Assembly: GCA_902795715.1 (NCBI GenBank)
Contig: CADBME010000321.1
Coordinates: 1-18,048, forward strand
Length of the DNA: 18,048 bases
From: an uncultured Lachnospiraceae bacterium
Lineage (GTDB): Bacteria > Bacillota_A > Clostridia > Lachnospirales > Lachnospiraceae
Reading direction: 5' to 3'
Shown here: piece after piece, positions 7,291-14,455 of the stretch
How positions within the stretch are numbered: the first letter of the stretch is position 1
How the letters are laid out: each line of letters begins with the position of its first letter
Notes under the pieces: generated by a model
Databases searched by the model: none
What the model was told of the DNA's origin: nothing
Seen by the model: only the letters and a program-made list of their open reading frames with translations
Made by a program: the position numbers and the translations under genes

Positions 7291-7719
7291 ATGTATCGAA
7301 TTAAAATAGACCGAAGCCGCTGCATCGGCTGCCTTACCTGCGTTACGGCCTGCGTCGTCAGCCATGAGACGGAAAGCGGGGACGCCAGAAACCGGGTAGT
7401 AATCGACAGTGAAACGACGCCGTCACCGATTTTTTGCCGCCATTGCGACAGACCGGAGTGTGTGTACACCTGTATGACCGGGGCAATGAAAAAGAATCCT
7501 GTGACCGGTTACGTAGAATATGATAAGGAGAAATGTGCAAGCTGTTATATGTGCATCATGTCCTGTCCCTATGGCATCTTGAAATATGACAGCATTCGTC
7601 ACGAAGAAATTATGAAATGCAACATGTGTGTCCATCGTTCCCAGGATGGCAGGGCCAATCCCATGTGCGTGGAAAAATGCCCCATGCAGGCGATTACTTT
7701 GGAGGAGGTGAGGGAATGA
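7291..7719 (+). CDS. Four-cluster 4Fe-4S ferredoxin subunit (DmsB/HycB-like)
   Basis: A 142-residue, cysteine-rich electron-transfer protein partnering the adjacent molybdoenzyme. Four Cys groups are visible: C11-x2-C14-x2-C17-x3-C21 (CIGCLTCVTAC), then CRHCDRPECVYTC, CASCYMCIMSC followed by PYG, and CNMC...MCVEKCPM. This is the sixteen-cysteine arrangement of the DmsB/HycB/FdhB family, each group sharing a ligand with a distant one. I chose ATG 7291 because GGGAGG lies at 7279-7284, 6 nt upstream; the in-frame ATG at 7270 has no SD and would add seven residues not typical of the family. There is no signal or anchor helix. The stop overlaps the next start as ATGA (7716-7719). Likely role: moving electrons between the flavoprotein encoded next and the Mo subunit. 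Confidence 0.88.
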   Translation: MYRIKIDRSRCIGCLTCVTACVVSHETESGDARNRVVIDSETTPSPIFCRHCDRPECVYTCMTGAMKKNPVTGYVEYDKEKCASCYMCIMSCPYGILKYDSIRHEEIMKCNMCVHRSQDGRANPMCVEKCPMQAITLEEVRE

Positions 7720-8945
7720 GATATGTAGTACTGGGTTCCTCAGCTGCCGGAGTAAACGGGGTAAGGGAGCTTAGAAAACTGGATAAAAATAGTGAGATCA
7801 TCATGATTTCCAGGGACGAGGCAATCTACTCCCGATGCATTCTCCACAAGTACCTGTGCGGGGAGAGAGATCTGCAAGGAATCAGCTTTGTCGAGAATGA
7901 CTTTGATTCCCTTTACAATATTCAGTGGATAAAGGGAAAAGCCTGTACTGGCTTGAATCCCGGGGAGAAGTATGTCATTTTGGATGATGACAGCCAGGTT
8001 TCTTACGACAAGCTCCTGATTGCCACAGGTTCCCACAGCTTTATCCCGCCGATCAAAAACCTCCGGGAAGCGAAAAATGCCATCGGTTTCCGCAACCTGG
8101 ACGATATCGAAATCTTAAAAGAGGTTGCAAAAACCTGTGAACACATCATTGTAATGGGTTCCGGCCTGGTAGGCATCGATTGTACAACGGGTTTTCTTGA
8201 GCTTGGTGTTAAGGTAACACTGGTCGATATGGCCGGCTGGCTTCTGAACAGACAGCTTGATGAGGAAGCGGCCAATACATACAAAGAAGCATTTGCCAAA
8301 GAGGGGATCGCCCAATATTACGGTGTGGGCGTATCGGAAGTGATTTTGGATGATGATAAAAAGATCAAAGAAGCCGTCCTGACAGACGGTACGGTCCTGC
8401 CTTGTGATTTTATGGTCCTCACCGCCGGTGTCAGACCGAATGTGGAATTCCTGCAGGATACCGGAATTGAACTGTCCAAATTTGGCCTGGTTTATGATGA
8501 GACAGGAAAAACAAGTGATAACAGTATTTACGGGGCGGGAGATGTATCCGGGACCTCTCCTATCTGGCCGGTAGCTGTGAAAGAGGGAATGATCGCTGCT
8601 TCCAATATGGCCGGGGTTCCCCGCAAAATGACAGACTTTTTTGCCAGCAAATCAACTATGAATTTCCTGGGGATTCCAAGTATGTCCTTAGGTGATGTAA
8701 ATCTTACCGAGGAAGAGGGTTACCAGATTGAAACAAGAAAGACCGAGTCTGCCTATAAGAAAATCATTCACAAGGACGGGAGAATTGTGGGTGCGCTTCT
8801 GCAGGGGGATCTGGCTTACGGTGGTGTGCTGCAGCAACTGATTGCAAGACGCATTGATGTGAGGAAAGTTAAAAAACCGATCTTTGATGTGGACTATTCT
8901 GACTTTTTCCACATGCGCGAGAACTTTGAATTCACTTACGATTGA
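7716..8945 (+). CDS. NAD(P)/FAD-dependent pyridine nucleotide-disulfide oxidoreductase-type flavoprotein
   Basis: A 409-residue flavoprotein of the NirB-N-terminal / NADH:rubredoxin reductase / CoA-disulfide reductase group. The FAD motif is at residues 7-12 (LGSSAAGVNG; the classic middle Gly is Ser, as is common in this group). The NAD(P) motif is M147-GSGLVGID, then TAGVRPNVEFL and the second FAD motif YGAGDVSG at residues 272-279. Near the N-terminus YSRCILHKYL has a Cys (C37) at roughly the position of the redox Cys of CoA-disulfide reductases. The start at 7716 is chosen because GGAGGAGG (7701-7708) precedes it by 7 nt and it overlaps the ferredoxin stop (ATGA); longer in-frame starts inside the ferredoxin gene lack support. 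Probable role: NAD(P)H oxidation with electrons passed to the polyferredoxin and Mo enzyme. My recollection is that clostridial nitrate reductase loci have a similar trio, but that is from memory. Confidence 0.85.
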   Translation: MRYVVLGSSAAGVNGVRELRKLDKNSEIIMISRDEAIYSRCILHKYLCGERDLQGISFVENDFDSLYNIQWIKGKACTGLNPGEKYVILDDDSQVSYDKLLIATGSHSFIPPIKNLREAKNAIGFRNLDDIEILKEVAKTCEHIIVMGSGLVGIDCTTGFLELGVKVTLVDMAGWLLNRQLDEEAANTYKEAFAKEGIAQYYGVGVSEVILDDDKKIKEAVLTDGTVLPCDFMVLTAGVRPNVEFLQDTGIELSKFGLVYDETGKTSDNSIYGAGDVSGTSPIWPVAVKEGMIAASNMAGVPRKMTDFFASKSTMNFLGIPSMSLGDVNLTEEEGYQIETRKTESAYKKIIHKDGRIVGALLQGDLAYGGVLQQLIARRIDVRKVKKPIFDVDYSDFFHMRENFEFTYD

Positions 8946-9093
8946 CATTTGTCCAGGAATTATTGATCCAATACCCGCAAAAGCCTAAGAAACACTGACA
9001 TTGGTTTAAGTTCAGCAGTTTAGATCCCTGACAAGACATTATCGACCCTAATCTGAAAAAGGATATAAAAGGCTGAAGAAGAGAGGAGAACAT
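8946..9093. other. 148-bp gap before the TDT transporter gene
   Basis: I see no small gene or strong hairpin here. A TTGACA at 8942-8947 overlaps the flavoprotein stop but lacks a well-spaced -10. A weak CTGACA/TAATCT pair (9028-9033/9049-9054) has only 15 bp between. Without a terminator, read-through from the upstream operon is the simplest reading. Confidence 0.4.
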
Positions 9094-10026
9094 ATGGACA
9101 GACTGGAAAAAATAACGGTTCCCCTGCTTCCGACAATTGCCGGTGCTCTGACTCTGAGCAATGTATACGGAGGACTCGGATATGTCTGGATCAGACATTT
9201 CTTTATGTGGTCAGCGGTAGTCGTTCTTGTCGCGTATATCATAAAAATGATCCGCTTTCCGAAGACATGCCTCAATGAGTATATGCAGGTTGTACCCTGC
9301 AGTCTTTATGCAGGATTCAGCATGATTGTCATGATTCTCGGAAGTTATTTCTACGAGATGGGATGGGGATTCGGAAAACCCATGTGGGCAATCGGCATCA
9401 TCATTCATGCAGGACAGATTCTTGTATTCACCTACATGAATGTGATCCGGCAGCGAAATATAGATACCTTTATTCCCAGCTGGTTTGCTACTTACAATGG
9501 AATCCTGGTCGGCTGTGTTGTAGGAAGTATCATGAATGAGGCGGACAAATTGAAATATATTGTATTCTATGGAATAGCAATCTATGCAATCATCGTCCCC
9601 CTGATGGTATGGAGATTGATAAAATTCGAAGTGAAACCGGCCATGTATCATGCACAGGCTGTTATCCTGGCGCCTTGCAGTCTCTGCGTAGTTGGCATCA
9701 TAAACATAACACCCTGGATGCCTGCTCCGATTTTGTACATACTATATGGTTGTGTCATTCTGTCACTTTTATTTGTCGTCTATCTGCTTCCCAAAGCATT
9801 CTCCTATGATTTCTATCCGGGATATGCAGGCATCACCTTCCCTATGGCCATAGGAATTGTAGCCACAAACAAATTTGCAGGCTATCTGGCCGAACACGGG
9901 CAGGAAGCATTGTCAAAGATGCTGACTCAGCTTGGAGGAATACAGATTTATCTGACAACAATGATCATAGGGTATGTATTATTAAAGTTTTGTTTCCCTG
10001 ATCGACTGTTCAAAAAGGAGAGTTAA
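9094..10026 (+). CDS. TDT family anion transporter (TehA/SLAC1/Ssu1-like)
   Basis: A 310-residue integral membrane protein with about ten hydrophobic segments spread over the whole length, no signal peptide and short loops. It resembles the TDT family (TehA, malate permease Mae1, sulfite exporter Ssu1, plant SLAC1 anion channel): the opening VPLLPTIAGALTLSNVYGGLGY fits the first-helix pattern P.P.AG..LG....G, and later the GYAGITFPMAIGIVATNKF segment fits the ninth-helix region. ATG 9094 has GAGGAGA 4-10 nt upstream. It lies 148 nt after the flavoprotein, with no convincing terminator between, so it may be the last gene of the operon. In this context it may import or export nitrate, nitrite, sulfite or another oxyanion; the sequence does not tell which. 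It ends exactly where the convergent ABC gene ends. Confidence 0.72.
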   Translation: MDRLEKITVPLLPTIAGALTLSNVYGGLGYVWIRHFFMWSAVVVLVAYIIKMIRFPKTCLNEYMQVVPCSLYAGFSMIVMILGSYFYEMGWGFGKPMWAIGIIIHAGQILVFTYMNVIRQRNIDTFIPSWFATYNGILVGCVVGSIMNEADKLKYIVFYGIAIYAIIVPLMVWRLIKFEVKPAMYHAQAVILAPCSLCVVGIINITPWMPAPILYILYGCVILSLLFVVYLLPKAFSYDFYPGYAGITFPMAIGIVATNKFAGYLAEHGQEALSKMLTQLGGIQIYLTTMIIGYVLLKFCFPDRLFKKES

Positions 10027-10761
10027 TTACCAGCCCATTTCTTCTAACCAACACGCGGTTTTCTGTTCCCGTTCCTTTATATTTTGATTGATATATTTCC
10101 CAAGTTTAAACTCTCCCCTGATTTCTCCGTCTATTATGTAGAGAATTCTTTCACACATGGCAGCAATTCTGCTGTCATGTGTGATCATCAGGATGGACTT
10201 ACCTCTCTGATTGACACTCAGGAAGGCCTCCATGACTTCCCCTGCCGCAGTCTGATTAAGGGCTCCTGTCGGCTCATCGGCAAAGATGATCTCAGGATTC
10301 ATCATCATGCTGCGGCATATACATGCTCTTTGCAGCTGTCCTCCGGACACTTCATTTACTCTGCGTCTGGAAAGATTACCGATATGAAAACTGTCCATCA
10401 GGGCCTGTGCCTTTCTATAGTATTCTTTTTTGCCTTTCCGGTCAGCGTGGACTGCAGGAAGGACGATATTATCGATGAGAGTCAGGTGATCGATAACATT
10501 CATCTGCTGAAAGACAAATCCCATCCGGTGAAGTCTCAGTTCAGCCTTCTCATCTTCACTCAGACAGGTGATCTCCCTGCCGTCAAGGATTACCTCCCCT
10601 TTATCAGGCTGATCCATTCCGGATATATTGTAGAGAAGTGTGGATTTACCGGATCCGGAAGGTCCCATAATCGCTGCCATTTCTCCTTTTTTGATTTGGA
10701 AACTGATATTCTTAATGATAGTCCCTTTTCCCAGATGGTTAACACATAATAATCCGCTCAT
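10027..10761 (-). CDS. ABC transporter ATP-binding protein (MacB/LolD/BceA-like)
   Basis: A 244-residue ATPase. Walker A is GPSGSGKST at residues 33-41, Q-loop Gln is Q85/Q86 in FVFQQMNVIDHLT, the signature is VSGGQLQRA (138-146), Walker B is IIFADEP (158-164) and the H-loop His is H195 in LMITHD. The FVFQQMNVID pattern and size fit the MacB/LolD/BceA subgroup that pairs with FtsX-type permeases and drives mechanotransmission or export rather than classical import. I chose ATG 10761 because GGAGGT (complement of 10766-10771) precedes it by 4 nt; an ATG ten codons upstream has no SD and would overlap the permease gene. It starts 16 nt after the permease stop. Its stop codon directly abuts the stop of the convergent TDT gene. 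Confidence 0.9.
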   Translation of the reverse strand: MSGLLCVNHLGKGTIIKNISFQIKKGEMAAIMGPSGSGKSTLLYNISGMDQPDKGEVILDGREITCLSEDEKAELRLHRMGFVFQQMNVIDHLTLIDNIVLPAVHADRKGKKEYYRKAQALMDSFHIGNLSRRRVNEVSGGQLQRACICRSMMMNPEIIFADEPTGALNQTAAGEVMEAFLSVNQRGKSILMITHDSRIAAMCERILYIIDGEIRGEFKLGKYINQNIKEREQKTACWLEEMGW

Positions 10762-10777
10762 GATGACCTCCATTCTT

Positions 10778-13039
10778 TCACAAACATTCATAGGCGTGTA
10801 TATTTCTCACTTCCCTAAGACTGACTATTGCTCCGGCCAGGGCTGCAATCTCAATCATGGCCGGAATGGCTGCATACACTATTGCCGGGTTGATTATGAA
10901 ATGAAAGCTGTATGCACCCATTGACTTTAGGAGCATTGCCGCCAGTCTCTGGCCCGGGATGAGCCCCGAAAAGATTCCGGTTATTATCCCGGCCAGTATG
11001 TATCCAAAGGCTTTTTTCAGATATTCTTTCCGGATATCCGGGGATGTGAATCCCAGAGCCTTTTTCAGGGCACTATCCTTTCGCTCTCTCCATATTACCA
11101 GACGGGTCAGCAGCAACATCACTACAAAGAGGATCAGACAGGATATAGCTGCTGAAAGAGCAGATGCCTTTGAGATATTCTTTATGGTCTGGCCGTAGGT
11201 TCCTCTTAGATAGTCGGAAATCAGGGTAACTTTGACGTCATCTCCGAAAGAGGCATATCGTTTCTGATATTCCCTGGTCCATTCACCGACAAGGGTCTCA
11301 TCGCCGAGAGACAGATAGAGAATGCCCCACATTACAGGCGTATTATCATCGGAATCTTCCAGACAGGCTTTGGCTGTTTTGCCTCCGTTGGTGATATCGG
11401 AATAGATGCCGCAGATGGTGCAGGAAACCTGGGACAGCTTCCCATTATTTCCTTTCTTGTAAATGAGTACAGAATCCCCCAACTTGAGACCCGTCGATTG
11501 GGCATTAAGGACAGACAGAGCAATTTCTCCACTCTTTTCCGGATACCTTCCTTCAATGTATCTTACCGGAAATTTGCTGTGATCACCCTTTTCGATTATC
11601 AGGCTGCAGGACGTCCCGTCAGGAAGAAGGGTCTTATAGGAGGCTGTCTGCATCAGCACATGGTCCGCAACCCTCCTGTCAGCCTCTATTTCTTTTTTTA
11701 CGGCGGCTGCTCGGTTTTTGGCATTTTCTGTCTGTCGGATATCGATGCGAATCTGGCTCTGGCCGATTCCCATGTAAGTAACGAATTCCGGATCTTCAAT
11801 TGTGCTCTTTATATTCCAGGGCAGAAGAATCATGAACGTGGCAGCTGCGGTGATAATCATGGCAGGCAGCCACAGATTCTTCTTTTTTCCCCGGACTCCC
11901 TTGCCAAATAGTGCCTCGATCGTAGTCATCTTATCCATTCTTATAAGTGTTTTGTGTACGGATAAAAGGATAATTCCTTCCGCTGTGAGAGTGCCGAGGA
12001 TTGTCAGAATGAAGACCGGACCCGTCTTTCCCGAATCGCCGTACAGATCTCTTATTTGTGTGCCCAGCGGCTTGGCCAGGATCATTGCCAGGATGATGCC
12101 TGTAAGGCAAGCGGCAGCGGATAGGAGCAGATATTTGTAAAAATACAAGGACCGGATGCCGCGCCTGGAGATGCCTAATGCTTTCAGCATTCCGATATCC
12201 CTTTTATCCTTTTCAAGCTGGGTCAGAATAATGTATCTGATACAGAGTATCGAAATAAAGAGGACCAGGAAGCTTACCAGCAGGATGACAAGGATCATCA
12301 TACCGTCAGAGAGAGCATTCATCATTCTGATCAGAGGATAGGTGATGGTCGGGCCATTGTCAGGCAGACCGGCATCCTTGTATGCCGTGGCAAAGGCATT
12401 GATATCGCTGCCTTCCTTCAGCTTGAATTCAATCAGATACTCCTGGCTTCCCAGAGATTTCAGCCGCTCATAATCTGCCTGACTCACGAGGAATCTTTTG
12501 GAGGATGCCATCATGGAATTCATCTGTGAGTCACGCAGGAAACCGGCAACTGTCAGTGTCTCCCTGCCGATCCTCATCAGGTCTCCGGCATTTAATCCAT
12601 ACTCTTTTTTGTAGCAGACCGGGACATAGACCTGTCCCCGGGATGGATGTATTACTTTGTATTCTGAGTTCACCAGATAATCAAAAAGGGGACTTTGACA
12701 GCATAATCCGTTGTCCTGCATATTGTTTTCCAGGGAATGATTCCCAATCGAAAGCTGGCTGTTGGGCAGATTCAGGAAGTCACAGATCTGCATCCTGTCC
12801 ACATCTTTCCTCTGTCCGGAAAATGCAGTAAGAGCCTCCTCATCAAGGTCTCCTGTATGCATCTGCAGGAAATCCGGTGTCTGGGCTTTGGCCATCAGGG
12901 TGTCGATAGAGCCGGCAAGGCTTGTGAAAAGGAAGATGGAGAGACCGAGAAGCATGGCAGTAAGGGTCATGAATATACAGGTGGCTGCATTCACCAGCTT
13001 ATTTGCCTTGATATCATTGATTATCATTCGCTTTTTCAA
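10778..13039 (-). CDS. FtsX-like ABC transporter permease with two FtsX domains
   Basis: A 753-residue membrane protein. One N-terminal helix (AATCIFMTLTAMLLGLSIFL) is followed by a ~200-residue extracytoplasmic domain, three helices near residues 240-370 (first FtsX domain), a second single helix (~390-412), a second extracytoplasmic domain and three final helices (~630-750). This double FtsX layout is typical of large permeases of the MacB/BceB-like superfamily in Gram-positives. The start is probably TTG at 13037-13039: AAGGAGG (complement of 13048-13054) stands 8 nt upstream. A GTG at 13046-13048 lies inside the SD itself and the ATG at 13025-13027 is too far. It overlaps the MFS stop by 26 nt, suggesting coupling. 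Likely role: export or sensing of a drug or peptide with the ATPase encoded next. Substrate unknown. Confidence 0.85.
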   Translation of the reverse strand: MKKRMIINDIKANKLVNAATCIFMTLTAMLLGLSIFLFTSLAGSIDTLMAKAQTPDFLQMHTGDLDEEALTAFSGQRKDVDRMQICDFLNLPNSQLSIGNHSLENNMQDNGLCCQSPLFDYLVNSEYKVIHPSRGQVYVPVCYKKEYGLNAGDLMRIGRETLTVAGFLRDSQMNSMMASSKRFLVSQADYERLKSLGSQEYLIEFKLKEGSDINAFATAYKDAGLPDNGPTITYPLIRMMNALSDGMMILVILLVSFLVLFISILCIRYIILTQLEKDKRDIGMLKALGISRRGIRSLYFYKYLLLSAAACLTGIILAMILAKPLGTQIRDLYGDSGKTGPVFILTILGTLTAEGIILLSVHKTLIRMDKMTTIEALFGKGVRGKKKNLWLPAMIITAAATFMILLPWNIKSTIEDPEFVTYMGIGQSQIRIDIRQTENAKNRAAAVKKEIEADRRVADHVLMQTASYKTLLPDGTSCSLIIEKGDHSKFPVRYIEGRYPEKSGEIALSVLNAQSTGLKLGDSVLIYKKGNNGKLSQVSCTICGIYSDITNGGKTAKACLEDSDDNTPVMWGILYLSLGDETLVGEWTREYQKRYASFGDDVKVTLISDYLRGTYGQTIKNISKASALSAAISCLILFVVMLLLTRLVIWRERKDSALKKALGFTSPDIRKEYLKKAFGYILAGIITGIFSGLIPGQRLAAMLLKSMGAYSFHFIINPAIVYAAIPAMIEIAALAGAIVSLREVRNIHAYECL

Positions 13040-14273
13040 AGGATACACCTCCTTCCAGGGCTTTTACATCATGAAAACGATGCAGGCAGATGGCAAGTGC
13101 AGCAAGCATGAGACCGGATATCAGGATTACACTTGCCGCTCCGCGTCCAACGCCTGTCTTTCTTACAGCAGCCACAGTGTCTGCAGCTATCCCCGCTGTT
13201 CCATAAGCGACCACATAGCCGATCTGGGACAGAAAACTGATCAGCCCCCATGCTCTTCCCTGTTTGTTGGCATCGATATTGGTTCTTACGAGATAATCCA
13301 GGCAGTTGTTGGCAAAAGGCAGCATGAAGAAGAAGAGGAAGCCGAAAAATGTTATCAGGATGATGTTTTTAAACAGACCGAATCCGGCCATGAACAATCC
13401 TGCTGCCACAAGGGATACCGACAGTATGTCGGTGAAGTTCTTTTTCAGTCCCCGAAGGCCGAGGATGATGCTTGATATCAGCATACCGCAGGCGCACAGG
13501 GTTTCTGTGATCCCAAGAACGACACTGGTCTGGAAATCCAGGATCATCGGCTCTGCCAGAATCTGCATGGTTCCCATAAAACATGTCATGACGGAAGAGA
13601 CGAAGATGAGTATCAGCAGACCAGGTTTTTTCTTAATAGCCTCCCAGCCTTCCCGAAAACTGTCTGCGAAGCCAGCTGTCCTGTCAGGCCGGCTGGAGTT
13701 GATTCTCTTCCTGACCATAGCTGTACAAAGTACAGTGAGGAAAAATGTGCATATATCAATGATCAGAAGAAGCTTTACATCACTGACGGCAAGAAGCAGT
13801 CCTGCCAGGACCGGAGAGATAAGATATCTGGCACTGCCGGCAATGCTTACCATACCGCCTGCCTTTGAGTATTCCTTCTTTGTCAGAAGATCGGTGACCG
13901 TCGCTCTGTAGGAAGGTTCCAGCAGCGAGGAGAAAAGGGAACTGATAAATACCCCTGCACAGATCTGGTACAGTTTTGCCCCGGGACCCATCATGGAGAT
14001 CAGAATGTAGATCAGACCCAGGGCAGACAATCCGTCACCCACCATCATCAGAAGCCTGCGGTCATAGCGGTCAGCCAGAACCCCTGCGGGCGCGCTGAGC
14101 ACAAGAGTCGGCAAAAAAGCCATAAGAGCGACGAGTGCCATATCGGCGGCACTGCCGGTCTCCCGGAACACATAGACTCCAAGGCCGAAACTGGTGAGAC
14201 CGGAACCAATAGCCGACAGCAGTTCCCCGGTCCAGAGAAGAAGAAATAAGTTGTAATTCGAAGATTTTTTCAT
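13014..14273 (-). CDS. MFS exporter, DHA3/macrolide-efflux-like
   Basis: A 419-residue major facilitator with about twelve hydrophobic segments. It starts MKKSSNYNLFLLLWTGELLS, with the G-x(3)-D-R-x-x-R loop 2-3 motif as GVLADRYDRRL (residues 64-74), and resembles the drug:H+ antiporter-3 group that includes MefA-type macrolide exporters. ATG 14273 has AAGGAG (complement of 14281-14286) 7 nt upstream. A TetR-type operator (14286-14304) touches that SD, so repression is expected to act right at transcription start. It is the first gene of a three-gene operon with the FtsX permease and ATPase. Substrate cannot be read from sequence; multidrug or antibiotic efflux is an inference from family and regulator type. 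Confidence 0.85.
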   Translation of the reverse strand: MKKSSNYNLFLLLWTGELLSAIGSGLTSFGLGVYVFRETGSAADMALVALMAFLPTLVLSAPAGVLADRYDRRLLMMVGDGLSALGLIYILISMMGPGAKLYQICAGVFISSLFSSLLEPSYRATVTDLLTKKEYSKAGGMVSIAGSARYLISPVLAGLLLAVSDVKLLLIIDICTFFLTVLCTAMVRKRINSSRPDRTAGFADSFREGWEAIKKKPGLLILIFVSSVMTCFMGTMQILAEPMILDFQTSVVLGITETLCACGMLISSIILGLRGLKKNFTDILSVSLVAAGLFMAGFGLFKNIILITFFGFLFFFMLPFANNCLDYLVRTNIDANKQGRAWGLISFLSQIGYVVAYGTAGIAADTVAAVRKTGVGRGAASVILISGLMLAALAICLHRFHDVKALEGGVSFEKANDNQ

Positions 14274-14285
14274 ATTCTTTCTCCT

Positions 14286-14304
14286 TACCGACAGATTGTC
14301 GGTA
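14286..14304. promoter_or_regulatory. TetR-type operator in front of the MFS-ABC operon
   Basis: TACCGACA-GAT-TGTCGGTA is a perfect 8-bp-arm palindrome and shares both arms with the site at the tetR promoter (15140-15158). It lies 13-31 nt upstream of the MFS start codon and overlaps the first base of its SD. A minus-strand TATTAA (complement of 14312-14317) would place transcription start at about 14304, inside the operator. Confidence 0.85.
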
Positions 14305-14320
14305 GAAAGCTTTAATATTT

Positions 14321-14349
14321 GGGACTTACCTGTCCGGAAGGCAAGTCCC
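14321..14349 (-). repeat. Hairpin in the tetR-MFS gap
   Basis: GGGACTTACC (14321-14330) and GGCAAGTCCC (14340-14349) form a 10-bp stem with one mismatch (G-U in the minus-strand RNA) around a 9-nt loop. On the minus strand it is followed by AAATATTAAAG rather than a T-run, so it is a poor terminator for tetR. It lies directly upstream of the presumed MFS promoter and operator. It may be an mRNA 3' structure, a weak attenuator or a further binding site. Confidence 0.5.
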
Positions 14350-14355
14350 TATGTC

Positions 14356-14445
14356 TTATTTGATGAATACATCAGATTCGATTGTGACTCCCTCTTCTAT
14401 AAGGGGGATAGAGTTCATTTCCATCAGCTGAGTCAGGATACTCAT
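14356..14445 (-). CDS. Possible 29-residue small ORF between tetR and the MFS gene
   Basis: An ATG at 14445 (minus strand) opens a 29-codon frame (starting MSILTQLMEMNS, ending IESDVFIK) that closes with TAA at 14356-14358, 7 nt before the hairpin at 14349-14321. It begins 11 nt after the tetR stop on the same strand. I see no convincing SD (only GAG next to the start), the peptide matches nothing I recognise, and an ORF of this size is common by chance. It is listed because leader peptides followed by hairpins are known upstream of antibiotic resistance and efflux genes. Confidence 0.2.
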   Translation of the reverse strand: MSILTQLMEMNSIPLIEEGVTIESDVFIK

Positions 14446-14455
14446 CTCATGAATA

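Noticed and set aside
7617..7715. Longer start for the flavoprotein inside the ferredoxin gene
   Set aside because: The extra N-terminus reads through ferredoxin codons in another frame and precedes the FAD motif by an atypical 33 residues; ATG 7716 has an ideal SD and ATGA overlap.
8942..8947. Perfect TTGACA as a -35 for the TDT gene
   Set aside because: No -10 element at 16-18 bp; it overlaps the end of the flavoprotein gene.
12762..13475. 237-codon plus-strand frame over the permease/MFS junction, and similar plus-strand frames at 10084-10749 and 13306-13911
   Set aside because: Antisense to the exporter operon, with low-complexity translation and no start signals.
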